Shown one piece after another: positions 1-9,262 of a DNA stretch of 64,000 bases; the stretch's first letter is position 1; each line of letters begins with the position of its first letter. The translations under genes and the position numbers were made by a program. Below the pieces are notes generated by a model. That model saw only the letters and a list, made by a program, of their open reading frames with translations, was not told the origin of the DNA and did not search any database. This DNA is from Macrothele yani (Eukaryota > Arthropoda > Arachnida > Araneae > Macrothelidae), in NCBI GenBank assembly GCA_039090855.1, contig CM076991.1:104792021-104856020 (forward strand), read 5' to 3'.

Positions 1-129
1 AATCATAAAAATTGGAATGCGTTTTAAACCTTCCGTTGTATGCTTCCGAGGAGTAAGCCATAAAATATTGAAGCAGTCATATTATAGTGAAAGAGAAAAA
101 ATCCTGAAAATGAAAGACTGAGGATATTT

Positions 130-690
130 ATGGCGGTTGCAGTCATAATTAGAACAGATATAAAATCAAAAGTTCTAGAAATAGACACCTACACTAGTAG
201 TGGCGATTTTATGGACGATGTAGTTGATGTTATTCCTGTCTCTTTACAAATGTTTTCGAAGCATTTGATAACTGGAAAAGAAAACGACGACTTCGAAGGT
301 TGAAGGAAGGAAATGTGTTTACACTACTCAAGCAATTATATCAGCTGTCAGACCAGGAAGTTTCATTTCACCCATCCAATTGGGTCTAGGTACGTATATA
401 TTTGCACAGGAAATATGGTTTCCCGCCTTCTGGTAGATGCTACATCTCATCTTTGCTGCTGCTCGTCTTGCTACGACGTGAAGATGTATGAAGCATCAAT
501 CGTAATGAATCAGCATACTCCTAGCCTATCGGGAGTGTTTTCCCAATTCGTATATGGTAGTACAGACTTTGATGTCCGGACAGTTGATGGACACAATACT
601 TTCCATTGCATGGGTGGAATACGATGTCTAACTGCAACAAATATCATCCCTAGCAGCCAACCGGTGACGATAGAGAGAGTGTGAATTGAC
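130..690 (+). pseudogene. Decayed copy of an uncharacterised protein family
   Basis: Coding similarity runs through three frames. One frame from about 130 reads an acidic stretch ending DDVVDVIPVSLQMFSKHL. A second, near 330-400, reads AIISAVRPGSFISPIQLG. A third, near 415-660, reads SRLLVDATSHL, then YDVKMYEASIVM, then FDVRTVDGHNTFHCMGGI. Two frameshifts and a stop near 301 separate the pieces. The FSQFV...DGHNTFHCMGGI block resembles a widespread uncharacterised protein family that I recall from arthropod assemblies, where it is repetitive; this is memory, not a search. I cannot give a function. The order of blocks is collinear, so it is one degraded copy rather than chance open frames. Confidence 0.5.
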
Positions 691-1053
691 AGTCATCGGA
701 ATTTGCGATACGTAAACAGAGTTATTCAAACGTCGAGGCTTGATGGACGTCTTCAGGACGTCCTCTACCTTTTCCACTTGATTGTTTGAATTTAAAATAA
801 CTCGTTGATCAATCATGATGATATCTCGCTTCTTCGGCCACAAGATCGGATATTCCCATAACACGAAATCGTACTTCTTTGCTCCGTTCCTTACTTCTTT
901 CTCTTACTTGTTTCATTACTGCAGTTAGAGATGGTAAAGTAGAAACATGACCTGTTTTCCGTCGTCTGGCAAACTTTTTTTCTTCTCATGTGCTTCACTA
1001 CAAACTTCTTCGCAAAATAAGCAAGAGGTGCGAAAATTGAATTTTGTCACCTC

Positions 1054-1155
1054 GACCGCTGATCTTAATTTTGATTTTAATGGCGATACAACTGGGCTAA
1101 CTTTGACCGCTGATCTTAATTTTGATTTAAATGGCGATACAACTGGGCCAACCTC
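1054..1155. repeat. Two-copy 51-bp tandem duplication
   Basis: A 51-bp unit starting GACCGCTGATCTTAATTTTG occurs twice head to tail with only a few differences. Because 51 is a multiple of three, a short open frame (947-1168) passes through both copies and repeats the peptide ADLNFD.NGDTTG. I do not regard that frame as a demonstrated gene. Confidence 0.85.
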
Positions 1156-1251
1156 TATCTTCTTCTGAGTAGCTTCAATGGAGTCTAATCTAGTACAATC
1201 TTTTCCACACTTTACATGAACTTGTACAGTGTTAACACCTTCTAATTACAG

Positions 1252-2889
1252 ATGCTTTCCATCTCTTCTATTCACATTAGAATTTCTAATGGTTACAATT
1301 CCCTTTTCAACGTTACACATCGTGCTACCGATAGATCGGTTTCGCAAACAAATTATTTTTCGGTAATATCCATCATGTTAACTGAGATAGTGGCTTCTAG
1401 TATCCTGTATTTTAGTACCTCGATCTCTATTTTAGTACCACTTATAACACATATTATTAATCTGAGTTTTTATTCAGGTCAGTTTCCTGACAGTCTGAAA
1501 ATCGCTAAGGTTATTCCTATTTCTAAAAAAGGAGATTGGGAATCTACCTGTAATTACACACCGATATCTTTGTTACCCGTTTTGAGTAAGATTTTTGAAA
1601 GGTCTATTCACAGCAGAATGGTTGATTTTTTACACACCCATGGTATGCTCTCTTTGGAACAGTTCGGTTTCCAAAGAAACAGATCTACTGAAATGGCTGT
1701 TGCTAAGTTGTCAAACTTCATTTCCGAAGCACTAGATGACAGTTATTATACTATTTGTGTTTTTATTGATTTCCAAAAAGCTTTCGACACGGTAAATCAC
1801 GACATTCTGTTACATAAATTACCCAAATACGGTTTTCGTGGCAAAATTCTTTCCCTCTTAATGAGCTACCTCTCTCATCGCAAACAATATGTCACTGTAA
1901 ATAAAATAAACTCCGATGTACTAAATATTTCATATGGAGTGCCTCAAGGTTCGGTACTGGGACCGTTACTGTTCCTGTTATATATTAATGACCTTCCTCT
2001 GTGCCTGCAATCAACCCATGCTTTGCTATACGCTGATGACACTGTCATTTTTCAAAAGTGTCATGATTTGCATAAGTTACAGATAATGATCAATAATGAT
2101 CTATCAAATTTATCTCATTGGTTATGCTCTAACAAATTATCACTTAATATTCTAAAAACCAACGCCGTATATTTCCGAAACGTTCATAAAAGAGAGGACA
2201 TAAATAAATTTCCAGTCAGGATTAATGATCTCCCCCTTAAAATTGTGGACAAAGTTCAGTATCTTGGTGTTTGGTTTTATGAATTCTTTAACTGGAATAC
2301 GCATGTTCAGTTTGTTTTAAAAAAAGTTTCCTTACCTGTTGGCCTGCTTGGTAAAATTAAGCATCTCTTCCCTATCAATGTCCTAAAAACATTTTACTAT
2401 GCTTTTATTTATACCCATCTCTCTTATTGTCTGGAATCTTGGTATTCAAATATAAGTGCAAACAATAAATTATGCTTGCTCAAATTACAGAAGAAATCTG
2501 TTCGCTATATGCTGAACACAGATTGCATGTCTCATTCAAAACCGTTATTTCTGAAACTAAATGTTCTAAAAATTCATGAAATTTTTACCTTGAAACTAGG
2601 TATCATGTTTTTTAAAATAATGCATCTTAAACTGCCTATTTTTTAATCTGACATCAAATATCTGGATGATTCTATCCTCAGCAGATCTGTTGCTAACAAC
2701 AAATTATGTCAGCCGTGTGTTAGACTTAATTATGGTTTAAATAGAATACTGTATAAAGCCATTATCCTATGGAATAATGTCCCAGAGAACATCAGATCCC
2801 TGACAAATATCAAAAAGTTTTCCTTGTCTCTGCGAAATTACATTGTAAATCACCCTGATCTCCATAACGAATCTCAACCCTATCATTAA
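1252..2889 (+). pseudogene. LINE A reverse transcriptase, CR1/L2-like, one premature stop
   Basis: This encodes the reverse transcriptase of a non-LTR retrotransposon, which copies element RNA into a nicked chromosomal target. RT blocks appear in order: KIAKVIPISKKGDW, NYTPISLLPVLSKIFE, LEQFGFQRNRST, CVFIDFQKAFDTVNHD, YGVPQGSVLGPLLFLLYIND, and the catalytic LLYADDTVIF at about 2023-2052. A thumb region with NKLSLNILKT and VQYLGV follows. A TAA at 2644-2646 stops the frame, but the same frame reads on for 80 codons to 2889 (LWNNVPENIRSL). The first 40 or so codons from the 1252 ATG do not look like RT, and the endonuclease is missing, so the copy is 5' truncated. The clade call rests on overall look of the motifs; Jockey/CR1/L2/Rex1 separation needs a tree. 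Confidence 0.9.
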
Positions 2890-3098
2890 ATTGTAGTTCC
2901 AAGCATGCTGCTAACAGTGGTGCTTCTGTTATAACCATCTTACTTGCTTTCATATATGCCATATGTTTTATTCTTTTTCTTACATCTGATAGGGGGAATC
3001 GCCTTACAACCAATGTGTTCAGATTCCTCCTGGCGTATTGCATTTTCACATAACTGTAAGTTTTAAATATGTGCAATAAATAATTGTATTGAATTGTT
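2890..3098 (+). mobile_element. 3' UTR of LINE A
   Basis: The sequence from the LINE stop to about 3095 reappears closely at 48300-48512, so it belongs to the element. It ends in GCAATAAATAATTGTATTG followed by short ATTGT-like repeats instead of a poly(A) tail. Short tandem 3' ends are known for CR1/L2-group LINEs. Confidence 0.75.
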
Positions 3099-3367
3099 TA
3101 ACAAATACAAAAGCAAACAATGTCCTGTTTTCTTACACTGTGTGATCGCACCTGTGGGCTTGTTTCACTCAACTAATTGTACTTCACTCCACCCGATCGT
3201 CATCAGTACTGCGAATTCCTGAAAGCAGAACAATATAGAACAGTATAAGAAATGCAAACTTCATGATGACATGTTGCCAATTTACATTCAAATAATTTTT
3301 ATTTGCATTTTTAGCATTACAACACATAGGTTTCCATAAATTACGAAAATCTAATTTCGCAGAAAGC
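3099..3367. other. Nothing recognised
   Basis: AT-rich sequence between the LINE A 3' end and a SINE tail. I see no coding, tRNA-like or repeat structure. Confidence 0.5.
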
Positions 3368-3427
3368 CTGCTTATAGCCCACTGAGTTGCTCACGGTGGT
3401 CGTTAAACCTCCAACTGAAAAATAAAA
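3368..3427 (+). mobile_element. SINE-1 3' tail fragment
   Basis: Only the last 60 bases of the SINE-1 family are present, from CTGCTTATAGCCCACTGAG to TTAAACCTCCAACTGAAAA. Full copies are at 5539-5763 and 15761-15993. It abuts the broken end of a Tc1 remnant. Confidence 0.85.
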
Positions 3428-4057
3428 TATCCTCCATTCGTGTCTTTGTTGAGTATCAGCATAAAGAACGAAACGGGATTCGTCTGTGAAAAGTACATTC
3501 TATGACATGTACTGTACATTCACTCATTCACTCTGTACATTAACTCATTCACTCTGTACATTAACTCAGAAAAGTACATTCACTCATTCACTCTGTACAT
3601 TAACTCAGAAAAGTACATTCACTCTGTATCCTATGATATGTGTACTCTCTGACCCAGATACATCTTTGACGACGGTGAGCTGATGTTAGTGCTATACATG
3701 TCAGCGACCTCCTTGCTCTGAGTCCGTACTCGTGAAGACGGTTTCGTACCGTTTCAATACATACCGTGACACCAGAAGCCGGTTGAAGTGATTCCCGGGG
3801 TTGGCTTCTGGTGATACGGGGCCTTGTCCTAGCATTTACTGTCAAGTAGCGATCTTGCCTCCTGCTGATTATCCTCGGGGGCCCAATCCTGGGTTGACCT
3901 GCAGCATTTCCATGCCGTAGAAATCTTATGTCTAGCTGGCTTACTACACTTTGCGAAACTCCTAAAGAAGCAGACACATCGATCTGCTGTACACTTGCCA
4001 GTAGCATGGTAGCGGCCGTGTCTCTGTTGTAAATGCTTAAAAGTCGTCTGGAGATCA
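3428..4057 (-). pseudogene. Tc1-like transposase remnant with internal repeat expansion
   Basis: Tc1 transposases excise and paste DNA at TA sites using a DDE catalytic triad. Read on the minus strand from 4057, the N-terminal helix-turn-helix domains are clear (SASLGVSQSVVSQL, ETVRNRLHEYGLRARR, then CIWVREY). The first catalytic block VLFTDESRF lies at about 3470-3500. Between WVREY and FTDESRF there is a tandem array of roughly 150 bp (3486-3640) absent from Tc1 proteins. After DESRFVLYADTQQRHEWR the copy ends against a SINE fragment, so the second and third catalytic residues are lost. Both ends lie at SINE-1 sequence. Confidence 0.8.
3486..3640. repeat. Minisatellite expanded inside a Tc1 transposase
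   Basis: Overlapping units built from GTACATTCACTCATTCACTC and GTACATTAACTCAGAAAA repeat about three times with a period near 39 bp. On the minus strand the basic unit is GAGTGAATGTAC, which is the Tc1 coding sequence just before the FTDESRF block. The array therefore looks like local amplification of the host element's own codons. Confidence 0.8.
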
Positions 4058-4229
4058 TTTTTTTTTATTGAAGGTTTAACGTCCAACCCGTCCCAAATTT
4101 AGGGCCAGTGGTTCCAGGGAAGGGGAAGAGCCAGCGCGGTAAGACAAACACAACATCCATGCCTCACAGGGATTCGAACCCAGACCCTTCACGGACGAAT
4201 CGTCATAAGCCATCGCTCCGCCCCGGAGG
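4058..4229 (-). mobile_element. SINE-1 copy (tRNA-derived)
   Basis: Starts with a T tract (the reverse of the A tail), then the SINE-1 body, then the tRNA-like head with B box GGTTCGAATCC read in reverse. Flanks share a GA.ATCATTT-like direct repeat (about 4051-4060 and 4228-4238), consistent with an imperfect target-site duplication. Inserted at the 5' edge of the Tc1 remnant. Confidence 0.85.
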
Positions 4230-4615
4230 ACATCATTTCAGATTAATCCCACACTTAAGGCAAATATTCAGCAAAATTGTAAACGAAGTGGTAAAACGAC
4301 CCGTTTTTTCCACTCCTCGTAGGGTACTTTTAGCAGAACTCGCACGATATGTACTGTGTTCTCAATGATTCTAATTTACATATGACGTTTTCCCTTCGAA
4401 ACTGCAATATCCCTTATTTTTTAGGACCAATGTATTTCATGGCACCATTCACTCTGGGGAATAGTTCTAATTTTTCATAATGCGCAGTTCTAACGCTACG
4501 CGGCGTAATTGTGCGCTGCTGTTTGTAACTCTATCCCAGCTTCAAAATATTTAATTGACAAAATTTTGTTCTCACTGTATGCCGGTCGCTATGGTAACGA
4601 AAAGCGCATGTGTGT
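4230..4615. other. Nothing recognised
   Basis: AT-rich unique-looking sequence between a SINE and a decayed coding stretch. No motif or repeat noticed. Confidence 0.4.
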
Positions 4616-5100
4616 TTAAACTCTTTCACTTCTGTCTCTGGTTCCGTGAATCGTATTTTAATTTTTTCTTCTTCACATATCTGCCGTCAGGAAGAACATT
4701 TTGAGTGCATTTTCAACTTTGCAATGCACAACTCGCGCTTATATGTATCTATATTTGGAAGAATCTCATCCTCAAAATCTGTAATAAAAGATTCTTTTTC
4801 GGTAAGATAGTCTTCATTACAAAGAATAGTGTGCTCTCGTTTCCATCCTCAAATAGAATACAGTTCTCCTGCTATGGTGCGTGGAATTGGATAACGTTTC
4901 CTTCCATATCTCTACTTCAAATTGTTAGAAAAATTCCTTTGGCTCAGGAAATCTTCATGTATTGGGGAAGATTTTGGACGCAGTTTGTAAATAACGTATC
5001 TTTCTACTGCTAGCAGATACATATAACCAATTTCGTTTGCAGATATTTTACGGATTCCAGGATTTTCGTTGGAAAATTTCATTATAACTGGTTCCATTCA
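4616..5100 (-). pseudogene. Decayed coding sequence of unknown family
   Basis: On the minus strand an open stretch from 5097 reads ENPGIRKISANEIGYMYLLA and continues to about 4912. A second frame takes over (RKRYPIPRTIAGELYSI, one stop, then CNEDYLTEKESFITDFEDEI and LPNIDTYKRELCIAKL). The peptide composition (acidic and basic residues evenly mixed, long stop-free stretches after one shift) looks like former coding sequence. I do not recognise the family. It may be an old transposon protein or a retrocopy. Confidence 0.3.
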
Positions 5101-5458
5101 GGGGGAAATTCGTTAAAATAATTTTATATAGCAACATGTGCTACGCAATATTTTTCATTAAGAGAATCATTTCATTTTGTGTACCAATACTTTAAAAATT
5201 TCAGATTTACCCTCGGTATACGAGGGTCGCTCAAAAAGTAACGAGTCTAATTTTACATGGGGCAGACGTGTAATGCAGTAAACATACTTACACTTTCCCT
5301 CTACCTAAATGCACCGGTCCCACCTTTCTATCCACTTCCGGAAGGTGTGCTTGAAGCCCTTTCACAACATTTGGTTCTGGATATACACATCCCAGCATTG
5401 TTCTATAGTATTGATGCAAACCGACGCCCACGAAGTTGTTTTTTCTCCCCAGTGATAG

Positions 5459-5538
5459 CGCACCCTCCGTATTCACCGGACCTGGTGGCGCTGTGTGGAA
5501 GCCACACAGCGCCACCAGATCCGGTGAATACGGAGGGG
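5459..5538. repeat. 38-bp-arm hairpin inside the mariner
   Basis: The segment CCTCCGTATTCACCGGACCT onward to 5497 is repeated in reverse complement to 5538 with one mismatch and a 3-base loop. On the minus strand it covers PPYSPDLVAL and then its own antisense, so it replaces the expected catalytic CDFF segment of the mariner. Confidence 0.9.
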
Positions 5539-5763
5539 CCGCCCCGGTGGCGCAGTGGTCTAAGCGATGGCCTCTGATCATTCGTCCGAAAGGGGTCCGG
5601 GTTCGAATCCCGGTGAGGCATGGATGTTGTGTTTGTCTTACGGCACTGGCTCTCTCCCTTCCCTGGAACCAGTGACCCTAAATTAGGGACGGGCGACTGC
5701 TTATAGCCCGTTGAGTTGCTCACGGTGGTCGTTAAACCTTCAATCAAAAAAAAAAAAAAAAAA
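5539..5763 (+). mobile_element. Full-length SINE-1 (tRNA-derived, A-tailed)
   Basis: About 225 bp. The 5' part is tRNA-like with A box TGGCGCAGTGG and B box GGTTCGAATCC, which would act as an internal RNA polymerase III promoter. The 3' body runs ATGGATGTTGTGTTTGTC to TTAAACCT.CAATC, then poly(A). Flanked by the direct repeat GAATACGGAGG (before 5539 and from 5764), a clear target-site duplication. SINEs depend on a LINE for copying; the partner is not identifiable here. Confidence 0.95.
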
Positions 5764-6519
5764 GAATACGGAGGGTGCGCTATCATTTCGATGCCTAGAT
5801 TTGGATAATCTGCTGGTTAAGAAAAACCGGATGCCCATTATCTTGATGCAAAATCAACCAATTTGTGAATATTCCCGGCTTTTTTGGGGAAGTTTTTTTA
5901 CGTTTGGCAACTTCAGAATAACGGGCACTTTTAGCAGTTTTCCCTTCTGGAACAACATGTTCATACACAATTCCCTTCTTACCGAAAAAACAACAACAGG
6001 TGCGCGGCCTTCCTTTCATGCACTTGCTTGAGACTTTGCTTTCTTGAATTGGGGATTCCGTATAGGTGTTTCCATTGGGTGCTCTGTTGTCTTGTTTCTG
6101 GATCGAAATGGTGAAAACAATGTTTCATCAGATGTGACGGCTCGATCTCAAAAATGCGGCTCACGTCGTAACCGGCCCTTCCACCGGCGACGAGTGATAG
6201 CACGATTTGCTTTGTGTTCATTCGTGAGCAAGTGGGGAATCCACTTTGCTGCGACTTTTCGGTCCCCCAACCGGGTTCTCACAAAGTCATCAACGAAACC
6301 AACGGACATCTGCATCGTACTAGCAACCTCCTTAATGGTCATTCGGGGGTTTTCGTGTAGGAGTGCCTCGATGGTATTGACATTAACCTCCGTAGTCGGT
6401 CGATGTCGAAGGCCTACTGGAGCGTGGCTCTGCTTCCAGACACTCTTCACCATTCGCAGATTTCTAGTGACACTCAAAAACTTATGCACGAGAAAAAGTA
6501 TCTTCCTTGTTGGCGGTTT

Positions 6520-6645
6520 TAATCATTTCGCGCGAGTCTGCGGTGGTCTTATTCATCCTCGCTCCGGAGTCAGTTGCTCTTCCAACTAAACTACACCGGG
6601 GGAGCTAATTGCTGCAGCTTCGCCGTCTTGACATGTGCTTCACCT
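6520..6645 (-). mobile_element. SINE-2 fragment (tRNA-like head)
   Basis: Read in reverse: CCTCAGAGGTGAAGCACATG, GTCAAGACGGCGAAG, then CCGGTGTAGTTTAGTTGGAA, an A-box-like tRNA head. The same order occurs at 6785-6870, 45886-46010 and 46198-46340, so it is a repeat family and not a tRNA gene. Confidence 0.65.
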
Positions 6646-6784
6646 CTGAGGTAGGAATACAATATGTCCCCTCGCCCAACGCCATTCTTCTCCCTTGCGA
6701 ATGGTCTGAGACGGAATCTTAGTTTTCAGGGTCAGCTGGAAAACCACGCTTGAATGCAGCTCACTGAAGGAGAAGGATATCGGA

Positions 6785-6870
6785 GCTGTTCTCCCAACTA
6801 AACTACACCGACGAAGTTTATCGCTGCAAATTATCCCTCTTGACATGCACGTCACAGGCCTCCAAAGTAA
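6785..6870 (-). mobile_element. SINE-2 fragment
   Basis: Second nearby copy in the same orientation, with GTCAAGAGGG upstream and CGGTGTAGTTTAGTTGGGAG as the tRNA-like head. It is separated from the 6520 copy by about 140 bp of unassigned sequence. Confidence 0.6.
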
Positions 6871-7068
6871 TTTTAAGATTCTCCAAACACGTGGCGTCAG
6901 TGAATAAACAAAGAGATCCCTCTTTCCACGTTTTACCAACACATAGCAACCGAAAAATTGTTATTCGGTCACCGCTGGGCATTCGAATCCCAGATCTCTC
7001 ATTTTTGACTCATGTGAATTCGATATCTAGCCGAGCGCGTTAACCCTACGCTACGGTGGCCAACAATT
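6868..7068 (-). mobile_element. SINE-5 copy (tRNA-like head at right end)
   Basis: Reading leftward from 7068: TGGCCACCGTAGCGTA, AACGCGCTCGGCTAG, a B-box-like GGGATTCGAATGCCCAG, then a body containing TTGGTAAAACGTGGAAAGAG. A second copy lies inverted at 7233-7400, head to head across about 165 bp. This copy has about 20 extra bases between the boxes. Confidence 0.7.
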
Positions 7069-7232
7069 GTTTATTCACTAATTGTTTATTTTGGAGGATT
7101 TTCACTTTGGATTTAACTGCTATAATTAATATATATCTAGTGCCGTTGATGCCCACCAGATGGAGACGCCTCAGTAGCTGAGCCCATCTTACGGATTTAT
7201 GATGTCAGAAACTGACAGAAAAACACACATAG

Positions 7233-7400
7233 CGTCGTTGATTGTTGGCCACCGTAGCGTAAGGCGAACGCGCTCGGCTAAATATCGAGAGATCTGGGAT
7301 CTGGATCCCCAGCAGTGACTGGATAACAATTTTTCGGTTATCATGTGTTGATAAAACGTGGAAAGAGCGATGTCTTTGTTTATTCAATTTTAAGATTATT
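7233..7400 (+). mobile_element. SINE-5 copy, inverted partner
   Basis: Reads TTGGCCACCGTAGCGTAAGG, GAACGCGCTCGGCTAA, GGGATCTGGATCCCCAGC, then ATAAAACGTGGAAAGAGCGA. Matches the 6868-7068 copy in reverse complement. Confidence 0.7.
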
Positions 7401-7463
7401 TAAAGTCTCTGTGTTTCAATGTTTCTGAAACCAATTTTCACATGGTCCATTGCTGAAAACGAC

Positions 7464-7515
7464 TAAAAGTATTTTCAATATTCTACTTTTTCGTTTAATA
7501 TTGAAAATACTTTTA
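7464..7515. repeat. Perfect 19-bp hairpin
   Basis: TAAAAGTATTTTCAATATT (7464-7482) and its exact reverse complement (7497-7515) flank a 14-base loop. There is no downstream U tract suggesting a terminator; probably a small foldback repeat. Confidence 0.85.
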
Positions 7516-7524
7516 AGATCATGA

Positions 7525-7970
7525 TGGCAAAGCAAAAGTTTGTGCACGCACAGAGGTGTTGTCTTTCATGCCCACGAAATATTTGCTTCAAGTGAAGCAA
7601 GTTCCTCATCTAAAAGTTTCTGTAATCTTCTCATTCCTGCAACAAAGTATGTTTATTCAGTGTTCTTCAGAAATTCTGAAATATGGTCGAACAGCATTCT
7701 TATCAAGTCATCACCAAAAGAATCAGGTGCTTGTTTTTCTGTTGGCCATAACTTTGTATGAAGGATATTAACACCCACTGTAATACACTTTTGGCTCATG
7801 TGAATTTGACAGTCTGTTGTACACACAAAAGTTCAGCTTTTCAAGATTTATTTTTTACGCTCCTGGTCAAACATCTGCACTGACTCAAAATGTGTCATCC
7901 AAATTCCTTTAGATACAGTATTTTTAGAGTCATTTTCTGCATCAGCGCTGACACTCATGCAGTGAGTTCA
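7525..7970 (-). pseudogene. Decayed coding sequence, unknown family
   Basis: One minus-strand frame reads SADAENDSKNTVSKGIWMTH, then after stops TEKQAPDSFGDDLIRMLF, DHISEFLKNTE, a stop, and TYFVAGMRRLQKLLDEELAS. At least four stops interrupt one constant frame. The helical, charged composition suggests former coding. I do not recognise the protein. It lies directly beside the Penelope element at 8025-9024. Confidence 0.35.
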
Positions 7971-8139
7971 CCTCAAAACTTTCATCGCAAAAATATGCTA
8001 TACAAATCTCAAACTGTATCGCAACTAAAGTAATTCACCGATGCTGTCACACGTACGGTCATTCACAAAAATAATTTTCAAATTGTAGGTCAAGATTAAA
8101 AACACTTTATTTACAATTAAAAATTAATATTTACACGCG

Positions 8140-8180
8140 AGATCTTTCGGGGCTGAACATAGCACCCATCATCAGGTTCA
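8140..8180 (-). ncRNA. Hammerhead-ribozyme-like motif
   Basis: On the minus strand CTGATGA (8175-8169) is followed by a 19-base segment that can pair GGG.GCT with AGC.CCC, and then CGAAA (8149-8145). This is the conserved order of the hammerhead core: CUGAUGA, stem II, GAAA. Hammerhead motifs are established in Penelope-like element termini. Stems I and III are not clear to me, and the base pair next to the core looks mismatched, so this copy may be inactive. Confidence 0.4.
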
Positions 8181-8307
8181 AGCGCCACGAAACACAGGAG
8201 CAGACATTATATACTGTCAAACCCGACCCACAATCCACTCGGTTTTCTCAATCACCGGTGATGCCATCAACAAATCGTTAAAGTCCAAAAAATCAAGTTT
8301 TAATATC

Positions 8308-8919
8308 TTATCCTATAAAGTCCTCTTCTTCAGAGTTGTGTGAGGAGGGGGCAACCATCTTTCTCCACTGTCTTGGAACAAATGTCGGGAGTTCAATGTT
8401 ACAGCATGTTTCCCAATATGCAAGAATGAAGAGGCTTTCCGTAAGGAAGACAGTACGTTTATTAACACTTGAGTTAAGTACCCTAACATTTGTCCAATCT
8501 GGGGAGTAACCTCCCTGGTTAACAGCTTGAGTGAAAGCTGTGGAAACCGTTCCAGAACGAAGAGCGTATTTATGTTCACCCATTCTGACATTAACGGTTC
8601 TTAGGGTAGAACCTATATAGTATTTAACTGCAGTATCTGAATCCTCATGAATTAATGGTATGCAGTAGACGCCTGGTTTGTTAAGTGCTGGGACTCTATC
8701 TCTATCATTTCTTATCGTGGAAAAAAGGTTTCTGGTGGACACTCCAAACGTTAGATTGTGTTTGTAACAGGCTTTTCTTAAGATAGACACAAGAGGTGGA
8801 ATGAAATCAACTTTGCCGATGTACTTGGTAGGTTTTTTCTCTGTGGACAAAGTCGTGAATCTCAGTCTTTGAAATTGTTGTAATAGTCCTTGGAAGAGGT
8901 TGACAGAGAACCCAAACAA
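8308..8919 (-). CDS. Penelope GIY-YIG endonuclease domain, open frame
   Basis: 203 codons uninterrupted. Residues about 30-85 match the linker that precedes the nuclease in Penelope proteins (YIGKVDFIPPLVSILRKA). Residues about 90-190 form a GIY-YIG domain: KPGVYCIPL, VKYYIGSTLRTVNVRMGEH and FLTESLFI supply the two Tyr, the Arg, the His and the Glu expected for catalysis. The enzyme would nick target DNA for element insertion. The polymerase part is missing, so this is the C-terminal end of a larger protein, and translation from the 8919 ATG is not established. It is intact enough for recent or constrained origin, but could be chance preservation. Confidence 0.8.
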   Translation of the reverse strand: MFGFSVNLFQGLLQQFQRLRFTTLSTEKKPTKYIGKVDFIPPLVSILRKACYKHNLTFGVSTRNLFSTIRNDRDRVPALNKPGVYCIPLIHEDSDTAVKYYIGSTLRTVNVRMGEHKYALRSGTVSTAFTQAVNQGGYSPDWTNVRVLNSSVNKRTVFLTESLFILAYWETCCNIELPTFVPRQWRKMVAPSSHNSEEEDFIG

Positions 8920-9185
8920 TATTAATTTTTAATTGTAAATAAAGTATTTTTAATCTTGACCTACAATTTGAAAATTATGTTTGTGAATGACCGTACGTGT
9001 GACAGCATCGGTGAATTACTTTAGTGACCTTTGGTACGATAGACTTTTAGCATTTACTGTATCGCAACTTTGAGTAATCGCAATGCGAAATGCAATGCGA
9101 TACCGGTAAAATTTCGATTTGTTCCATTCACTATGAAAAACAGCGTGAATATTTTGTTTTAATTACTACAGATTTTTCGGTAGGG

Positions 9186-9262
9186 GTCATAAATGTTTTT
9201 TCTCCCATAAAGTAGTAAAACTATGCAAGTAATCCGATTTATTGGCGTAAGAATATAAATAA
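9186..9262. repeat. Left member of a widely spaced inverted repeat
   Basis: The segment with AAAGTAGTAAAACTATGCAA and CCGATTTATTGGCGTAAGAA recurs in reverse complement at 10648-10705. It may mark two copies of one repeat or the ends of a 1.5-kb foldback element. Confidence 0.7.

Larger units (their letters stand above)
5219..6500 (-). pseudogene. Mariner-like transposon, broken, carrying a SINE
   Basis: The left end reads TACGAGGGTCGCTCAAAAAG, a typical mariner terminal repeat. On the minus strand the pieces are EVASTMQMSVGFVDD and RLGDRKVAAKWIPHLLT (helix-turn-helix and linker), YDVSRIFEIEPSH (in place of the first catalytic Asp block) followed by STQWKH, KGIVYEHVVPEG, LHQDNGHPVF (second Asp), IAHPPYSPDL, and GRRFASI near the C-terminus. 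Frames change several times. The third catalytic region is destroyed by an inverted duplication (5459-5538) plus the SINE at 5539-5763. The first helix-turn-helix is missing, cut near 6500 by SINE-2. Non-functional. Confidence 0.85.
8025..9024 (-). mobile_element. Truncated Penelope-like element between inverted repeats
   Basis: Inverted arms of about 107 bp (8025-8132 and 8918-9024) bracket a GIY-YIG reading frame. The arms include CACCGATGCTGTCACACGTA and its complement. Penelope-like elements are known to carry terminal repeats in direct or inverted arrangement and to encode RT plus a C-terminal GIY-YIG endonuclease. Here the RT is absent. No obvious target-site duplication was seen outside the arms. 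Confidence 0.8.

Noticed and set aside
5288..5786. Open frames across the mariner/SINE junction
   Set aside because: They are chimeras of a palindrome, a SINE and a mariner remnant with no single-protein meaning.
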